Of a stretch of 20,056 bases of DNA, positions 1 to 9,189 are shown one piece after another. Both the position numbers and the translations under genes were made by a program. Positions within the stretch are counted from its first letter, which is position 1, and every line of letters begins with the position of its first letter. This stretch comes from Haplosporangium gracile (taxonomy: Eukaryota; Mortierellomycota; Mortierellomycetes; Mortierellales; Mortierellaceae): NCBI GenBank assembly GCA_015499985.1, contig JAAAUF010000620.1, positions 5,067 to 25,122 of the forward strand. Direction: 5' to 3'. Under the pieces are notes generated by a model. That model was given only the letters and a program-made list of their open reading frames with translations, ran no database searches and was not told the origin of the DNA.

Positions 1-497
1 AAGGATAAGTCTGGTTCATTTTGACAGTTCCATGAATCGTGCACATAACCGGTACTCTATGCAGACACGCACAGGCCGATGGAAACGAGATCATTCCCCC
101 CTTGCGCTTTTGTGGTCAGTGTGAACAAATGAATAAGTCACAAGAAGTGTGATCTTCATTCCTGCAAATCCACACAAAATCTCTAATAAAGACGCGAAAA
201 TTGTTGTCCCTTTTTGATTTTTTCTTATTCAACTCACCTTCTCAGCACCGCACCTCTACTTTTTTCCGCAGCTTCTTTTTCTTTTCCTCTCCTTCACACC
301 GCTCTCTTTGTTTCTCTCTTGCGCTTCATGCTTACACTCTTCTTTTTACCCTCTTCATTCACTTCTCGTTGTACGCTTACTCCTCGTTCCCTATTCACTT
401 TCTTTTATAGCTTTCCCATTTTCGCGCTAAGACTGAAAAAAAAAAAAATAATCTCGCAGTCACCTCCACAACACGCTTACACGAACTTTACAACACG
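1..497. other. Upstream spacer and C/T-rich leader of the ATP-grasp gene
   Basis: No gene is recognised here. The first ~180 nt have mixed composition, and an AATAAA at 185-190 could be the 3' end of a + strand gene lying left of the window. From about 200 to 420 the + strand is strongly pyrimidine-rich, as are the leaders of other genes in this window, so it is probably core promoter and 5' UTR. An A-run at 436-448 precedes the start codon by about 50 nt. The only ATG between 300 and 498 is at 328; it opens an out-of-frame uORF if it is transcribed. Confidence 0.5.
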
Positions 498-690
498 ATG
501 CCTTCATCTGTCTCCCTCGCAGCGATTCGTATCCTTCGACCCCTCCAAGGTCACCGCCGTCTCTCCAGCAACAACTCGGCTGCTCTCACAAACGTCCAGC
601 AAGCAGAGGACGAGCATGACCGCGCTCTGCAGAGCGACCCAACAGACCCAATCATACTCTGCAACGAGTGCGACAGAACTAGGTCCATAG
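328..690 (+). other. Possible uORF overlapping the ATP-grasp start codon
   Basis: An ATG at 328 opens a 120-codon frame that runs past the main ATG at 498 in another frame and ends at 690. It encodes no recognisable domain. If the mRNA starts upstream of 328 it would compete with the main start; if transcription starts after 330, it is irrelevant. The transcription start is not known. Confidence 0.25.
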
Positions 691-2747
691 AGGATTTGCG
701 GAATCAGCTCCTCAAGGCCGATTTCGCAGATATCGAGGTCGTCCCAGTCTCGCTCAGGACCATTATCGAGGTCTCGGATGCGCTGTCGAAGGAGATGAAG
801 ACCTATAATGATCGTGGTGAGGAGTTGGTTGTCTTTCAGCTCTGTGATGGTACAGGTAAGACAGAAAAAAAAACGGTGGACAGGAGAAGGGGGAGGGAAT
901 GTGTTTGTCTTCATCTTCTATTTTTTGTTGGGCATGTGCGCCATTTTCTTTATTTGCCGATGTGTACAGAAAGGAGGGATTGGGCAGAGCGGAGGGAGGA
1001 CAAGGAAATTGTCATTGTTTTGGAATCATGTACAACATTCGCAACAGACTCAACCTTACTCTGCATGATTTATTGTTTTGATTGACAGACTGGACTAACA
1101 AAAAAACTTTTTTTTTATTTTTTTTATAGAACTGGATGGCTATCCTGGCGTCTCGATGATCCATGAACTGGAGAAGCGCAAGATCCCGTTCACTGGCTCA
1201 GACTCTGGTAAGGTGGAATATGTTTTCTTTTCTTTATTTTTGTGAGGTGTGATTGGTTTAGGGAAGAAATGGCACAACAAATGAATGACCTGGCAAACAA
1301 AAAGTAGGACAAAAAGGAAGAGAAAAGATGAAGAGAAGAAAACCAGCTTGCAAGGAAAAACCAAAAAGGCAAAGAGGGGGCGATAGAAAAAAAAAAAAAA
1401 AAGAACGACAAGAATATGGCGGGAGAGTACAGAAAGAAAGGAGGTGCATTGTACATAAGCCGGACGTAGGCTCTTGCGATTGACCCTGAATGTATGCCAC
1501 ACCTTTATCCCTTTTTCTCTCACACTCATCATTCCGATGGTGAATAGCGTTCTACATCATATCTAGCTCAAAGCCAAGCCTTAAGCGGGAACTGCAAAAG
1601 GCCAATGTTTCAACCTCCTCCTTTGAAGAGTTTATCGACCCACCCAGGATGGCTGACCTCGACAACATCATCAAGGAGATTGGCTTCCCCATGATTGTCA
1701 AGCCTTCGATTTCCTACGCGTCCATCAACATCTCGATGAAGTCTGTTGTTCATACACCAGAAGAGTTGTTGGAGCAGGTAAACCTGTCGCTCAATGCCAG
1801 CAAGTCTGGAACCAAACTTTCAGACCAGGTTCTGACAGAGCAGACAGAAAAGCAGAAGAGAGAGCAGGATCAGCGGAATGCCAAGGTGCTCAAGAAGGAG
1901 CAAAAGATGGAAATTGACATCGAGACCCCTACTGTCTTTGTTGAGAGGTACCTTGCTGGACGCGAGTTCACTGCCTTGGTTATCGGTGACAAGGATTGGG
2001 GTATTCGTGTCTACCCTGTTGCTGAGCGTGTCTTTGACCCAAAGCTGGGCAAGTTTGAGCGCCTTCTCGCCTTTGATCAGTACTGGGATGGATATGATTT
2101 GGAAGGAGGATCGGGCAACGAGGACTTTTGCAAGTACCAGATGGCCAATGAAGCGTGGCAGGACCATCTACAGCAGGTCGCAAAGGATGCCTATCTTGCC
2201 CTTGATGGAAACGGCTACGGAAGAGGTAAGCTTTTTATTTTTTTCAGCGATGTGAAAACGAGTTTTGGCTTTTTGAGAATGTCTCTTTCTCTCATAGTGC
2301 TAATGAAATGCATCATTTACACTTGCTTTGTTTCGTCTCATGTCATATAGTTGACATTCGTACGGTTGAGATGGACAAATGTGAACCAGTTGTGCTTGAG
2401 GTCAACGCTAATTGTGGCCTATCGTTTGAAAAAGGTACTTTCTTTGGTTAAAGACGTTAATGCGCATCTTTTCGTGTTATCATTCCCTATGCATATTTGA
2501 CCTAACACGGTCGTTGTATTTTGAACCCCGTCTCTATCTGATAGACTCGTCGTCGATGGCAAACATCCTCTTGATGACGAATGTGTCCCCTCCTGGGTTT
2601 GTCCGGGACTTGATCGACAATGCGATTTACCGCAACAATCGATTGAACCATTCTGCACACAAGCTGTTGACGCCTCACCGCGCCGGTGTAACTGCTCTTC
2701 ACGCCAGTATTGCTCGACATGCGCCCGAGGTCCTTGTCAAGAGCTAG
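498..2747 (+). CDS. D-alanine--D-alanine ligase-like ATP-grasp protein, five exons
   Basis: Exons read as 498-855, 1130-1207, 1548-2225, 2351-2434 and 2545-2747; all four introns are GT-AG and phase 1, giving 466 aa. The exon 2/3 join restores the family segment FTGSDS-A-FYIISSSKPSLKREL, which fixes the acceptor at 1546-1547 rather than the TAG at 1564-1566. Visible ATP-grasp landmarks are the nucleotide-binding lysine in FPMIVKP (K197), the loop YASINIS that follows it, VFVERYLAGREF (about 275-286), and the metal-binding strand LEVNANCGL (E388, N390, N392). A lysine/glutamate-rich insertion (about 228-270) lies between the central and C-terminal parts of the fold. The first ~30 residues are rich in Arg, Ser and Leu with no acid, like a mitochondrial presequence, but they may instead be part of the first strand of the fold. 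The family joins an acyl phosphate to an amine using ATP. Fungi lack peptidoglycan, so the substrate is unknown and D-Ala-D-Ala should not be assumed. The family call is firm; function is not. Confidence 0.85.
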
Positions 2748-2843
2748 CCAGCACGCAGATTTAATTTTGTGCCCCTGTGCTTGGCCCTCTCTTACTCAGC
2801 CAGTCACGAATTATTTCGAGAGCACTTAAAAATGCACACTCAT

Positions 2844-2849
2844 ATTAAA
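2844..2849 (+). terminator. Poly(A) signal variant ATTAAA
   Basis: ATTAAA lies 97 nt after the ATP-grasp stop codon and is the first good poly(A)-signal variant downstream. The assignment rests on position only. Confidence 0.3.
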
Positions 2850-3160
2850 CGACTCTTCACCCAGATCCCACCAACCCTCATCTACTCTCCTTTTCCACCT
2901 CATCTGTCTCCCTCGTGCCCTCATCAAGTCTATGGTGTTTAAGGAGCAGTAGTAAAGGTAACAACCAGCGCTGGAATTATGATTGTTACTATTCGAACGC
3001 CTTTTCCATTACTTTGACCACCAGCTAATAGAACCTCGCGCGTTTCTTTTGTTTTTTTAGTCTTCATTAGCCTTATGAATAACAAGAAACCAAGTATTTC
3101 ACTTTCGACAAACAACTCTTATCTTGCAGAAAAAGACACCGCGAAAAACACAAAGCTATT

Positions 3161-3174
3161 AGGTTTATAAACCT
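3161..3174. repeat. 14-bp perfect palindrome AGGTTTATAAACCT
   Basis: The 14 bases equal their own reverse complement and contain TATAAA at the centre. It sits in the gene-poor spacer. It could be a TATA element or chance; nothing recognisable follows on either strand. Confidence 0.4.
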
Positions 3175-4093
3175 TCTCCTTGGACTTGCTACTGTCGTAA
3201 AACACAAAAGTGTTGCAAAGGAGCCCTACAATTGAAAGAACCCACTACCTGCCTCCCCGTCTTTTACACGCGAGGCAACTTTTCTTAGCGGTCTGTAATG
3301 AAGAGGCCAAGTCGACTTTGTGTACGAGACACACTTCAGAGTTAATGGTCTTTTGTCCAGGAGAAAAAGGGGACAAACCCTTCTTTATTGGACTGCCTTT
3401 TCTCCTCGAACCGCTGATCCTGTTGCAGCCACTATCACAGGTAAATGATGCGACAAACAAGCAAGACGAGTACATGTTATCCGTTAGAAAGGTGAAATGT
3501 ATAGCCAAGACTTGCAGGGAACCGTAAAAACATAGTAAAACAAATAAAACGCTCGTCCTCATACCCCTTTTCTGCTCTACAAAGCCTCTTTTATTTTGTT
3601 TATTTCCTCCTATGTCCCTTCTCCCTCGCTCTCTCTCTATCTCTCCTTATGTTGCGTAGAATAAATCATATGGGAGCAGGCGATAATAAGTAAAGTAGAA
3701 GTAAAATAAAAAAAATCTTAGTACCCACACCCCGCCTACTCTCGCTATCCTTTTCCTGAAAACAGTTATTGAATCAGGAAATCATTTCAACCACTTATAT
3801 GCAAAAAATCAAAGGAGAATGTGAACATGAGAGGTGAAAATTAAGAAATACTCTCTCAAACGCCTATTTGTAGGTACCAACATAGTTTTCTTGTTCAGTT
3901 CTTTTCTAGTCTCATTGAAAATTATTCTGTCTAACCTAACCAGAACTGTTGTCTTTTGCTTTTTGAGTGTGTGTTCATAAGGATACCTAATTATCTCCTT
4001 TAAAATACAAAACGCGTGGTTCTTTTTTGTCATCTTCCATCAACCATTTTTTTTACGCTCGCCAACAACTATTATCAACGACAACAATAAATC

Positions 4094-5889
4094 ATGGATC
4101 CAGAAGCGACAAAGCGATCAATCGAAATCTGTGATGCGTATGTTTTTATCGACCTCCTTTATTCACCGTGATCTTGACTCCACAGCAAAGGATTCAACCA
4201 TCAGTAGTATGGACAAACAAGGAACACATCTCTGACAGCTTGCCTCTTATACCTTCATTCACTTTTGGTGGCGTTCTTTAGACTCAAGAGCGAGTTCAAG
4301 CATGGAAGACTATACATTCACGCATTCCAGGAAGAGTTTATGCTCCAGAACCAACTAGACAAGCTGGAAGCGGTCTCGGGCGGTGCGGCTTTGGCGCTTA
4401 CTCGACTTGAAGGCGACCTTTTGCATTACAAGGTACTATGCATGGCTCCAGCTCAGATAAGACGGCATTGACTGTTGACGCAGGGCATGAACACAGGAGA
4501 GCTGCGCACTCGAAAATGAAAACTGACCTGAAGCGATATTTGCTTGTTTTTTTTTTTGAAACTTGAATAGGAACATTTCGATAAGTTGGCGATTTCATTC
4601 ACGGAACAGACTTCAAAGGAAAAGTTTCTGAGGGCCATCGATGAGGACATACCTATCAACATTACTCTCGACAGTAATCAAAAACTTGGTATGGATGTTT
4701 CTCTTTCCTAGTAACTAAGACCATGTGAATGTGATAACAGGAAAGATCAAGATTATTTACTTCCGCTATTTTGTTTGTCGACTGATAGAATCGAAGGCGG
4801 CAAACCTGAGGAGGAGACTGGAGGAGAGGGAGCAGGTCGTGAGTCAGATCCAGACAGAAATTGGCGAGGTTGCAGAGGTCGCGTGTCGGGGTAAGGAGGA
4901 TTGAGATCTGCTTATGCTTTGCCATGTTGAACGTGGGACGCGGTGCTGGCAATCCTCGTATTAATGTCATTATTGTTCTTTTAGACTATGATGGGCTGCA
5001 CAAAACTATCACGGAACTGAGGTCGATGTTACAGGAGATGGACTACATGGAGAACAACTATGCACAATTAAAAAAGGCAGACGACAATTTTACGGTAAGA
5101 ACTTTGTCGGTAGACAAACAATGTGAGTTAATAGGCATGCGTCGTCACAACCATAAAGTGTACTTACCACCCCCTTTCTACTTTTTTTATCGTCCTTTCT
5201 CTACAGGGCATGACACCAGAGTATACACAACAAGTTCTGGCAAAACAGGTAATAGGCCCTGTCAATCGCTTCTCATATTGCAAAGACAGTAGCCATTGAC
5301 CTACAGTCCTTAACACCAAAGATGTTTACCATTTAAATAGACACAAGAGTTACACAACCTCCATCAGAGATCGGATGAGCTTACGGTGGAAATAGAAGAC
5401 CTGAAATGGCAGGAGAGTAGACTAAAAGAGAGCAATCAAAAGCTGACGGTGCAACGGAATCAGGTAGAGCTTCAAGCCAAGGAGGCGATCTTGATGAGTG
5501 CTCTGCGTCGGCCAGAACTTGAGAGCGCCTACAAGGAATGTTTAGAGGCGACAGAACTGTACCAGGATGCTGTTGGATTAGAGTCGGCGCAGTATTTGGA
5601 AGAGTCGAACGTGCTAGTGTTGAAGTACAGGGTTCTGCCTGGATTATCGACGCTTCATAGTGTGAATCCATCCAAGGCGAGGACGACGCAGGCGGGCAAA
5701 AATGGACGGAAAGCGGTGTTCCCTCAGCTGTCAATGAAGCTGCATCCAAGGAGTGGGCGATTGATGTTGGCCACTGTAGAGAATGCAGGGTGTGATGTAA
5801 AGGATGTGATCCAGACTGCCAAGACTAGGAATGATATCTCGTTCCTAGTAGCCGAGACTCTTGATCGAGTCATGAAGGCACACCCTTAG
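4094..5889 (+). CDS. sos7: Kinetochore protein Sos7-like, coiled-coil, seven exons
   Basis: Exons read as 4094-4137, 4282-4432, 4571-4688, 4789-4890, 4985-5094, 5207-5248 and 5341-5889; the introns are 92-144 nt, GT-AG, and the total is 371 aa. The start ATG has the context aaatcATGG, the same as the co-repressor gene. The segment SFTEQTSKEKFLRAI (about 74-88) resembles the hallmark of fungal Sos7 N-terminal regions. Long predicted coiled coils follow (about 95-165 and 190-245). A compact C-terminal part (about 275-371) has the alternating hydrophobic pattern expected of an RWD-like end domain, starting VLVLKYRVLPGL. Sos7 (Kre28 in budding yeast, Zwint-like in animals) partners the Spc7/Knl1 scaffold at the outer kinetochore and is needed for chromosome segregation. 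The gene is dense with introns, unlike its neighbours, and exon 6 is only 42 nt. The family call comes from remembered motif similarity, so another coiled-coil/RWD kinetochore subunit cannot be excluded. Confidence 0.7.
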
Positions 5890-5907
5890 TTTCTTCTTTT
5901 CCCATAT

Positions 5908-5913
5908 AATAAA
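5908..5913 (+). terminator. Poly(A) signal AATAAA of the Sos7-like gene
   Basis: A canonical AATAAA lies 19 nt downstream of the stop codon TAG at 5887-5889, followed by a T-rich stretch. It is somewhat close to the stop but is the only such hexamer nearby. Confidence 0.45.
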
Positions 5914-6374
5914 AACTAATTTATGTAAATATGTTCACAGCGAACTTTGATGAGACTTTGACAAAAGACGAGAGACAAGAGTAGAATGTGTGAAGTGAAG
6001 AAAGATTGAGATCTTTGTATTTTAAATCATATTTGTAAAAAAACGGGCGAGGGCAAGATTCTTGGCTCGCTTTTGGTTGTATGGTGCTTTCTTTTGTTGT
6101 TTCTTTTTTCTTCTGAGCAAAAACTCATCAACCGAGTTCATCGTAGCCGGGTTACTGGGCGAAATCGAAATCGCATAAATAGCACCCGAACGCTGCGTTG
6201 TTTTTTCCTCCCCCCCTTCTTTTCTTTTTCCCACTTACTATTTTTGTTCTTCTCCAACGGTCACCCACTCTACTTTCTCACAGTCTCGTCCTCGCCATCC
6301 TTCTCCACCCTTACTCTTCTTCCCTTTCAAAACCCCTGATCACTCACGCCTGATCTCTACCCTTGATCCTTTTG

Positions 6375-6430
6375 ATTCATTCATTCACTCATTCATTCAT
6401 TCACTCATTCACTCATTCACTCATTCACTC
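6375..6430 (+). repeat. Tetranucleotide repeat (ATTC/ACTC)x14
   Basis: Fourteen uninterrupted 4-nt units mix ATTC and ACTC, with the last part alternating ATTCACTC strictly. The array ends 47 nt before the proline dehydrogenase start codon, so it probably lies in the 5' UTR. The strand shown is the pyrimidine-rich one. Confidence 0.9.
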
Positions 6431-6477
6431 CTCCTTGCCCCGCTCACTCACACATAACTAACTAACTTATTTTATCG

Positions 6478-9189
6478 ATGGCCTCTCGTATCCTCGCCTC
6501 CATCCGCCCACCGCACGGCCTCAATGGCTCTTGGGCCTCCTCCCCATCCACCGCCGTTCGTCAATGGTCATCCTCCCCCTTGAGGTCTTTTGTCCCCCAC
6601 TCTCGAGGGCACACCCGCCTCTCTTCTCCTTCTCTCCCACGCTTTTTCTCTTCCTCTTCCACTTCTGCCACGTCCCAAGCTCTCAAGCCTTCACCGTCGT
6701 CTTTTTGGACCAAGACCGCAATTGGAGGCACTATTGCCCTGGCTACCTCTGCGACTCTTCTCAACCAGCTCACTAAGGCACCTCAAATGGAAGCAAACGA
6801 ACACAACAGCAGCTCTGGTCTGACTGGAGGCAACGTTGTCCAGGACCTCAAGGACGAGCACCACCGTATTGGTGTCGAGAAAAAGTCTACCTCGGATCTC
6901 CTATTGTCGATGTTTGTTTACAAGCTGTGCACGTTTAGCCTATTGGTTGATTTGGCCCCCAAGATCATTCACCTTGCCGGGATGGTTCACTTGACCCCTC
7001 CTGTCTACTGGATTGTCCGCAAGACCTTCTTTGCTCAGTTCTGCGGGTAAGGATTTGATGGTGTTTTGGCTGTTGTTGTTCATGTGGGGTTCATTGTGTT
7101 GGTATTGTTGTTGTTATTTTTATGCGCACCTTCGAGAAGGTCATTGGGAGCATTTTTCTTCGTTTTCTTTCTCCTATATATTTTTTTTCCCACCCTGACT
7201 TGTTGTTTGTCGAACTATTTTGGCCCTCGCCTTCCCCTATTCCTTCCCCTGTTCCTGTTCCTGCTCCTGTTCCTGCTCCTGTTCCTGTCCCTGTTCTTTA
7301 ATCCCTTATTGTTTTCGTTTTCCACTCCTTTTGTCTTCGTTTGTTATTTTTTTTTAATCGCGATGGGATTATATTCTCCGACTGGAAGTGAATGGCACCA
7401 GTCGACAGCCGCCATTTAGACCGTGTTCCAGGACGGAGTTGGTGCGGAGACTTTGTCATTAGAGAAGTCACGGCCCAGTGGAATCTAGACTTTTGGGTTC
7501 GGCCTATGTCTCACCTTACAGGGAGCCAGTTAGGACGCGCTAGTAGGCTGTACTCTCTGTGTCACGTTATTGTGGCTGTGTTGCCAATGATACTCGCATT
7601 AGAACCATCGACGCTAGCCTTTTTTTCACTCCCTATATATAACATACTAGTGGCGAGACTGCAGAGGATTGCATTGGAACGATGAAGTCGCTCGGGAACG
7701 GTAACATTGGATCAATCCTCGATCTCTCGATTGAGGTCGACCTCGACGAGTCTGACCTCGACAGCCAAACCCCCGAGGAGATCCGCTCGCGTTTCAACAA
7801 GAGTGCCGACAACGTTGCTGACCAGATCAGCACCTGCATTGCTACCGCTTCCCACATGGCAAAGTCCTTTGTTGCTATTAAGGTCACCGCCATGGGCTCA
7901 CCTTTACTTTTGCAGCAGGTCTCAAACACCTTGATTGCCCTCGAGTCTCGCTTTAGAATCATGGACCAAGACAAGGACGGCAAGGTTACCAAGGACGAGT
8001 TCAAGCAGTTGGTCAAGATGCTCCCCAGCCCTCTTCAGAACCATGATTCCTTGGATGTTGTTGTCGATCAGCTGTTCAAGGAGGCCGACAAGGACAACGA
8101 TGGCCGTGTCGACTGGGTCGATTTCGCATGCACTGTCTCGTTGAACCGTGATGAGACTCGTGCTCTGTTCACCGCCGAGCAGTCTGATAACGAGGCCACC
8201 ACCGTTGTCCCTGGCCTCTTCAAAGAAGATCTCGATGACTACAAGCGTCTTTTGACTCGTATGGAGGAAATCTGCGACCAAGCCGAGATGACCCGCACAA
8301 GGCTCATGATTGATGCCGAACAATCCTACTTCCAACCTGCGATCGACAACGTGGCGTTGCATCTCCAGGAGCACTACAACCATACCCCCTATGCTGATGG
8401 ACCCCTCATCTTCAACACTTACCAGATGTACCTCAAAGATGCTCTCGGTCGTCTTCAGCAAGATTATACCCGTGCTCAGAGAAATAACTACGTCTTGGCC
8501 GCCAAGTTGGTCCGCGGTGCCTACATGGTCAGCGAGCGCAAGAGAGCTCTTGAGTTGGGCTTGGAAGACCCCATCTGTGACGGCATTGAGGCCACTCACG
8601 TCTCTTACAACGCTGGTGTTGATTTTATGTTGGATGGGATGGCTCACCAGCAAAAATCGATTGAGGCTAAGGAGGAGAAGAAGGATGATGCCTTGTCGTT
8701 GAAGAACTCTCCTGTTGTTCTCTTCGTCGCGTCGCACAACAAGGACTCTGTCATCCGTACTTGTGAGCGTATGCAGGATCTTGGAGTGTCGCCTCATTCC
8801 GAGTTGGTTATGTTTGGCCAGTTGATGGGTATGTGCGATCAGATCTCGTACACTCTCGGTCAGCATGGATATGGCATCTACAAATACGTTCCCTATGGTC
8901 CCATCCACCATGTCATCCCATATCTTATCCGGTAAGTTTACTTTTGAGTTGCGCTCTACCGCTTCAATGCTCTTCCAATTTTTATCTTGTTTTATTTGTT
9001 TAAAGCGTTGCACCTAACATTCAATTTTTTCCTTTTGGTAGTCGTGCTCAAGAGAACTCGTCTGTGCTTGGAGGAGTTGCCGTCGAGCGTAACCTGTTGT
9101 GGGAGGAGCTGAAGATGCGTTTCACGGCGTCGCGTGCTCAGATTAAGGGCGTGCCTGTTGTCCCCACTGGTCCTGCCACAGTCATGTAA
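6478..9189 (+). CDS. PUT1: Mitochondrial proline dehydrogenase with paired EF-hands, three exons
   Basis: Exons are 6478-7046, 7651-8931 and 9042-9189, giving 665 aa. The first join restores FCG-GETAED and the second YLIR-RAQENSS, both family signatures. It oxidises proline to pyrroline-5-carboxylate with FAD on the matrix side of the inner mitochondrial membrane, passing electrons to ubiquinone. Residues 1-70 form an Arg/Ser-rich presequence without acids before a hydrophobic segment (about 79-97). Catalytic-barrel motifs in order are LMIDAEQSYFQPAI, LIFNTYQMYLKD, KLVRGAYM (from K475), VASHNKDS, FGQLMGMCDQIS, YKYVPYGP and YLIRRAQEN, the last with the arginine pair (617-618) that holds the proline carboxylate. 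Between the N-terminal part and the barrel lie two EF-hand loops: D295-QDKDGKVTKD-E306 (all ligand positions intact) and D336-KDNDGRVDWV-D347 (position 12 is Asp). This suggests calcium sensing, which is inference. Length matches animal-type PRODH rather than the short bacterial domain. Identity is essentially certain. Confidence 0.95.
7047..7650 (+). other. 604-nt intron 1 of the proline dehydrogenase gene
   Basis: The donor is G|GTAAGG and the acceptor ACTAG|TGGC; the join gives the family segment FCGGETAED. At 604 nt it is the longest intron in the window; the others are about 90-360 nt. It holds a pyrimidine-rich hexamer array, poly-T runs and, toward its 3' half (7380-7640), a mixed-composition stretch. 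No conserved exon is recognised inside. Confidence 0.85.
7248..7295 (+). repeat. Hexamer repeat CCTGTT/CCTGCT x8, intronic
   Basis: Eight consecutive 6-nt units of the form CCTGTT, with CCTGCT and CCTGTC variants, lie inside intron 1 of the proline dehydrogenase gene. The + strand is pyrimidine-rich throughout. Confidence 0.85.

Larger units (their letters stand above)
2748..4093. other. 1.3-kb spacer without a recognised gene
   Basis: The first ~100 nt should be the 3' UTR of the ATP-grasp gene, with an ATTAAA at 2844-2849. Beyond that I see no family match on either strand. An open frame of about 105 codons at 3210-3527, and an antisense one at 3245-3562, have no ATG start on the + strand and no recognisable motif. 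Further AATAAA sites at 3543-3548 and 3660-3665, a CT-repeat stretch near 3605-3650 and a perfect 14-bp palindrome containing TATAAA at 3161-3174 leave room for a short non-coding transcript. The last ~100 nt are the Sos7-like gene leader and lack ATGs. Confidence 0.45.
5890..6477. other. Sos7-like 3' region and proline dehydrogenase promoter/leader
   Basis: An AATAAA lies 18 nt after the Sos7-like stop. Around 6020-6180 is the likely core promoter of the proline dehydrogenase gene, with a TATA-like CATAAATAG near 6174-6182. From about 6190 to 6460 the + strand is almost entirely C/T-rich. I found no clear CGG-N10-CCG site of the kind bound by the yeast proline regulator Put3. No gene is seen. 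Confidence 0.5.

Noticed and set aside
1565..1567. TAG at 1564-1566 as the acceptor for ATP-grasp intron 2
   Set aside because: It breaks the frame with exon 2 and removes the conserved FYIISSSKPSLK segment; the acceptor at 1546-1547 keeps both.
3395..3425. GGTTCGAGG on the minus strand as a tRNA B box
   Set aside because: The flanking bases do not pair as a T arm and there is no A box or acceptor stem at the right distance.
7922..9013. 363-codon antisense open frame across the proline dehydrogenase
   Set aside because: It mirrors the sense codons of a strongly conserved enzyme, has no recognisable motif and crosses the sense splice junction. It is a shadow of codon bias.
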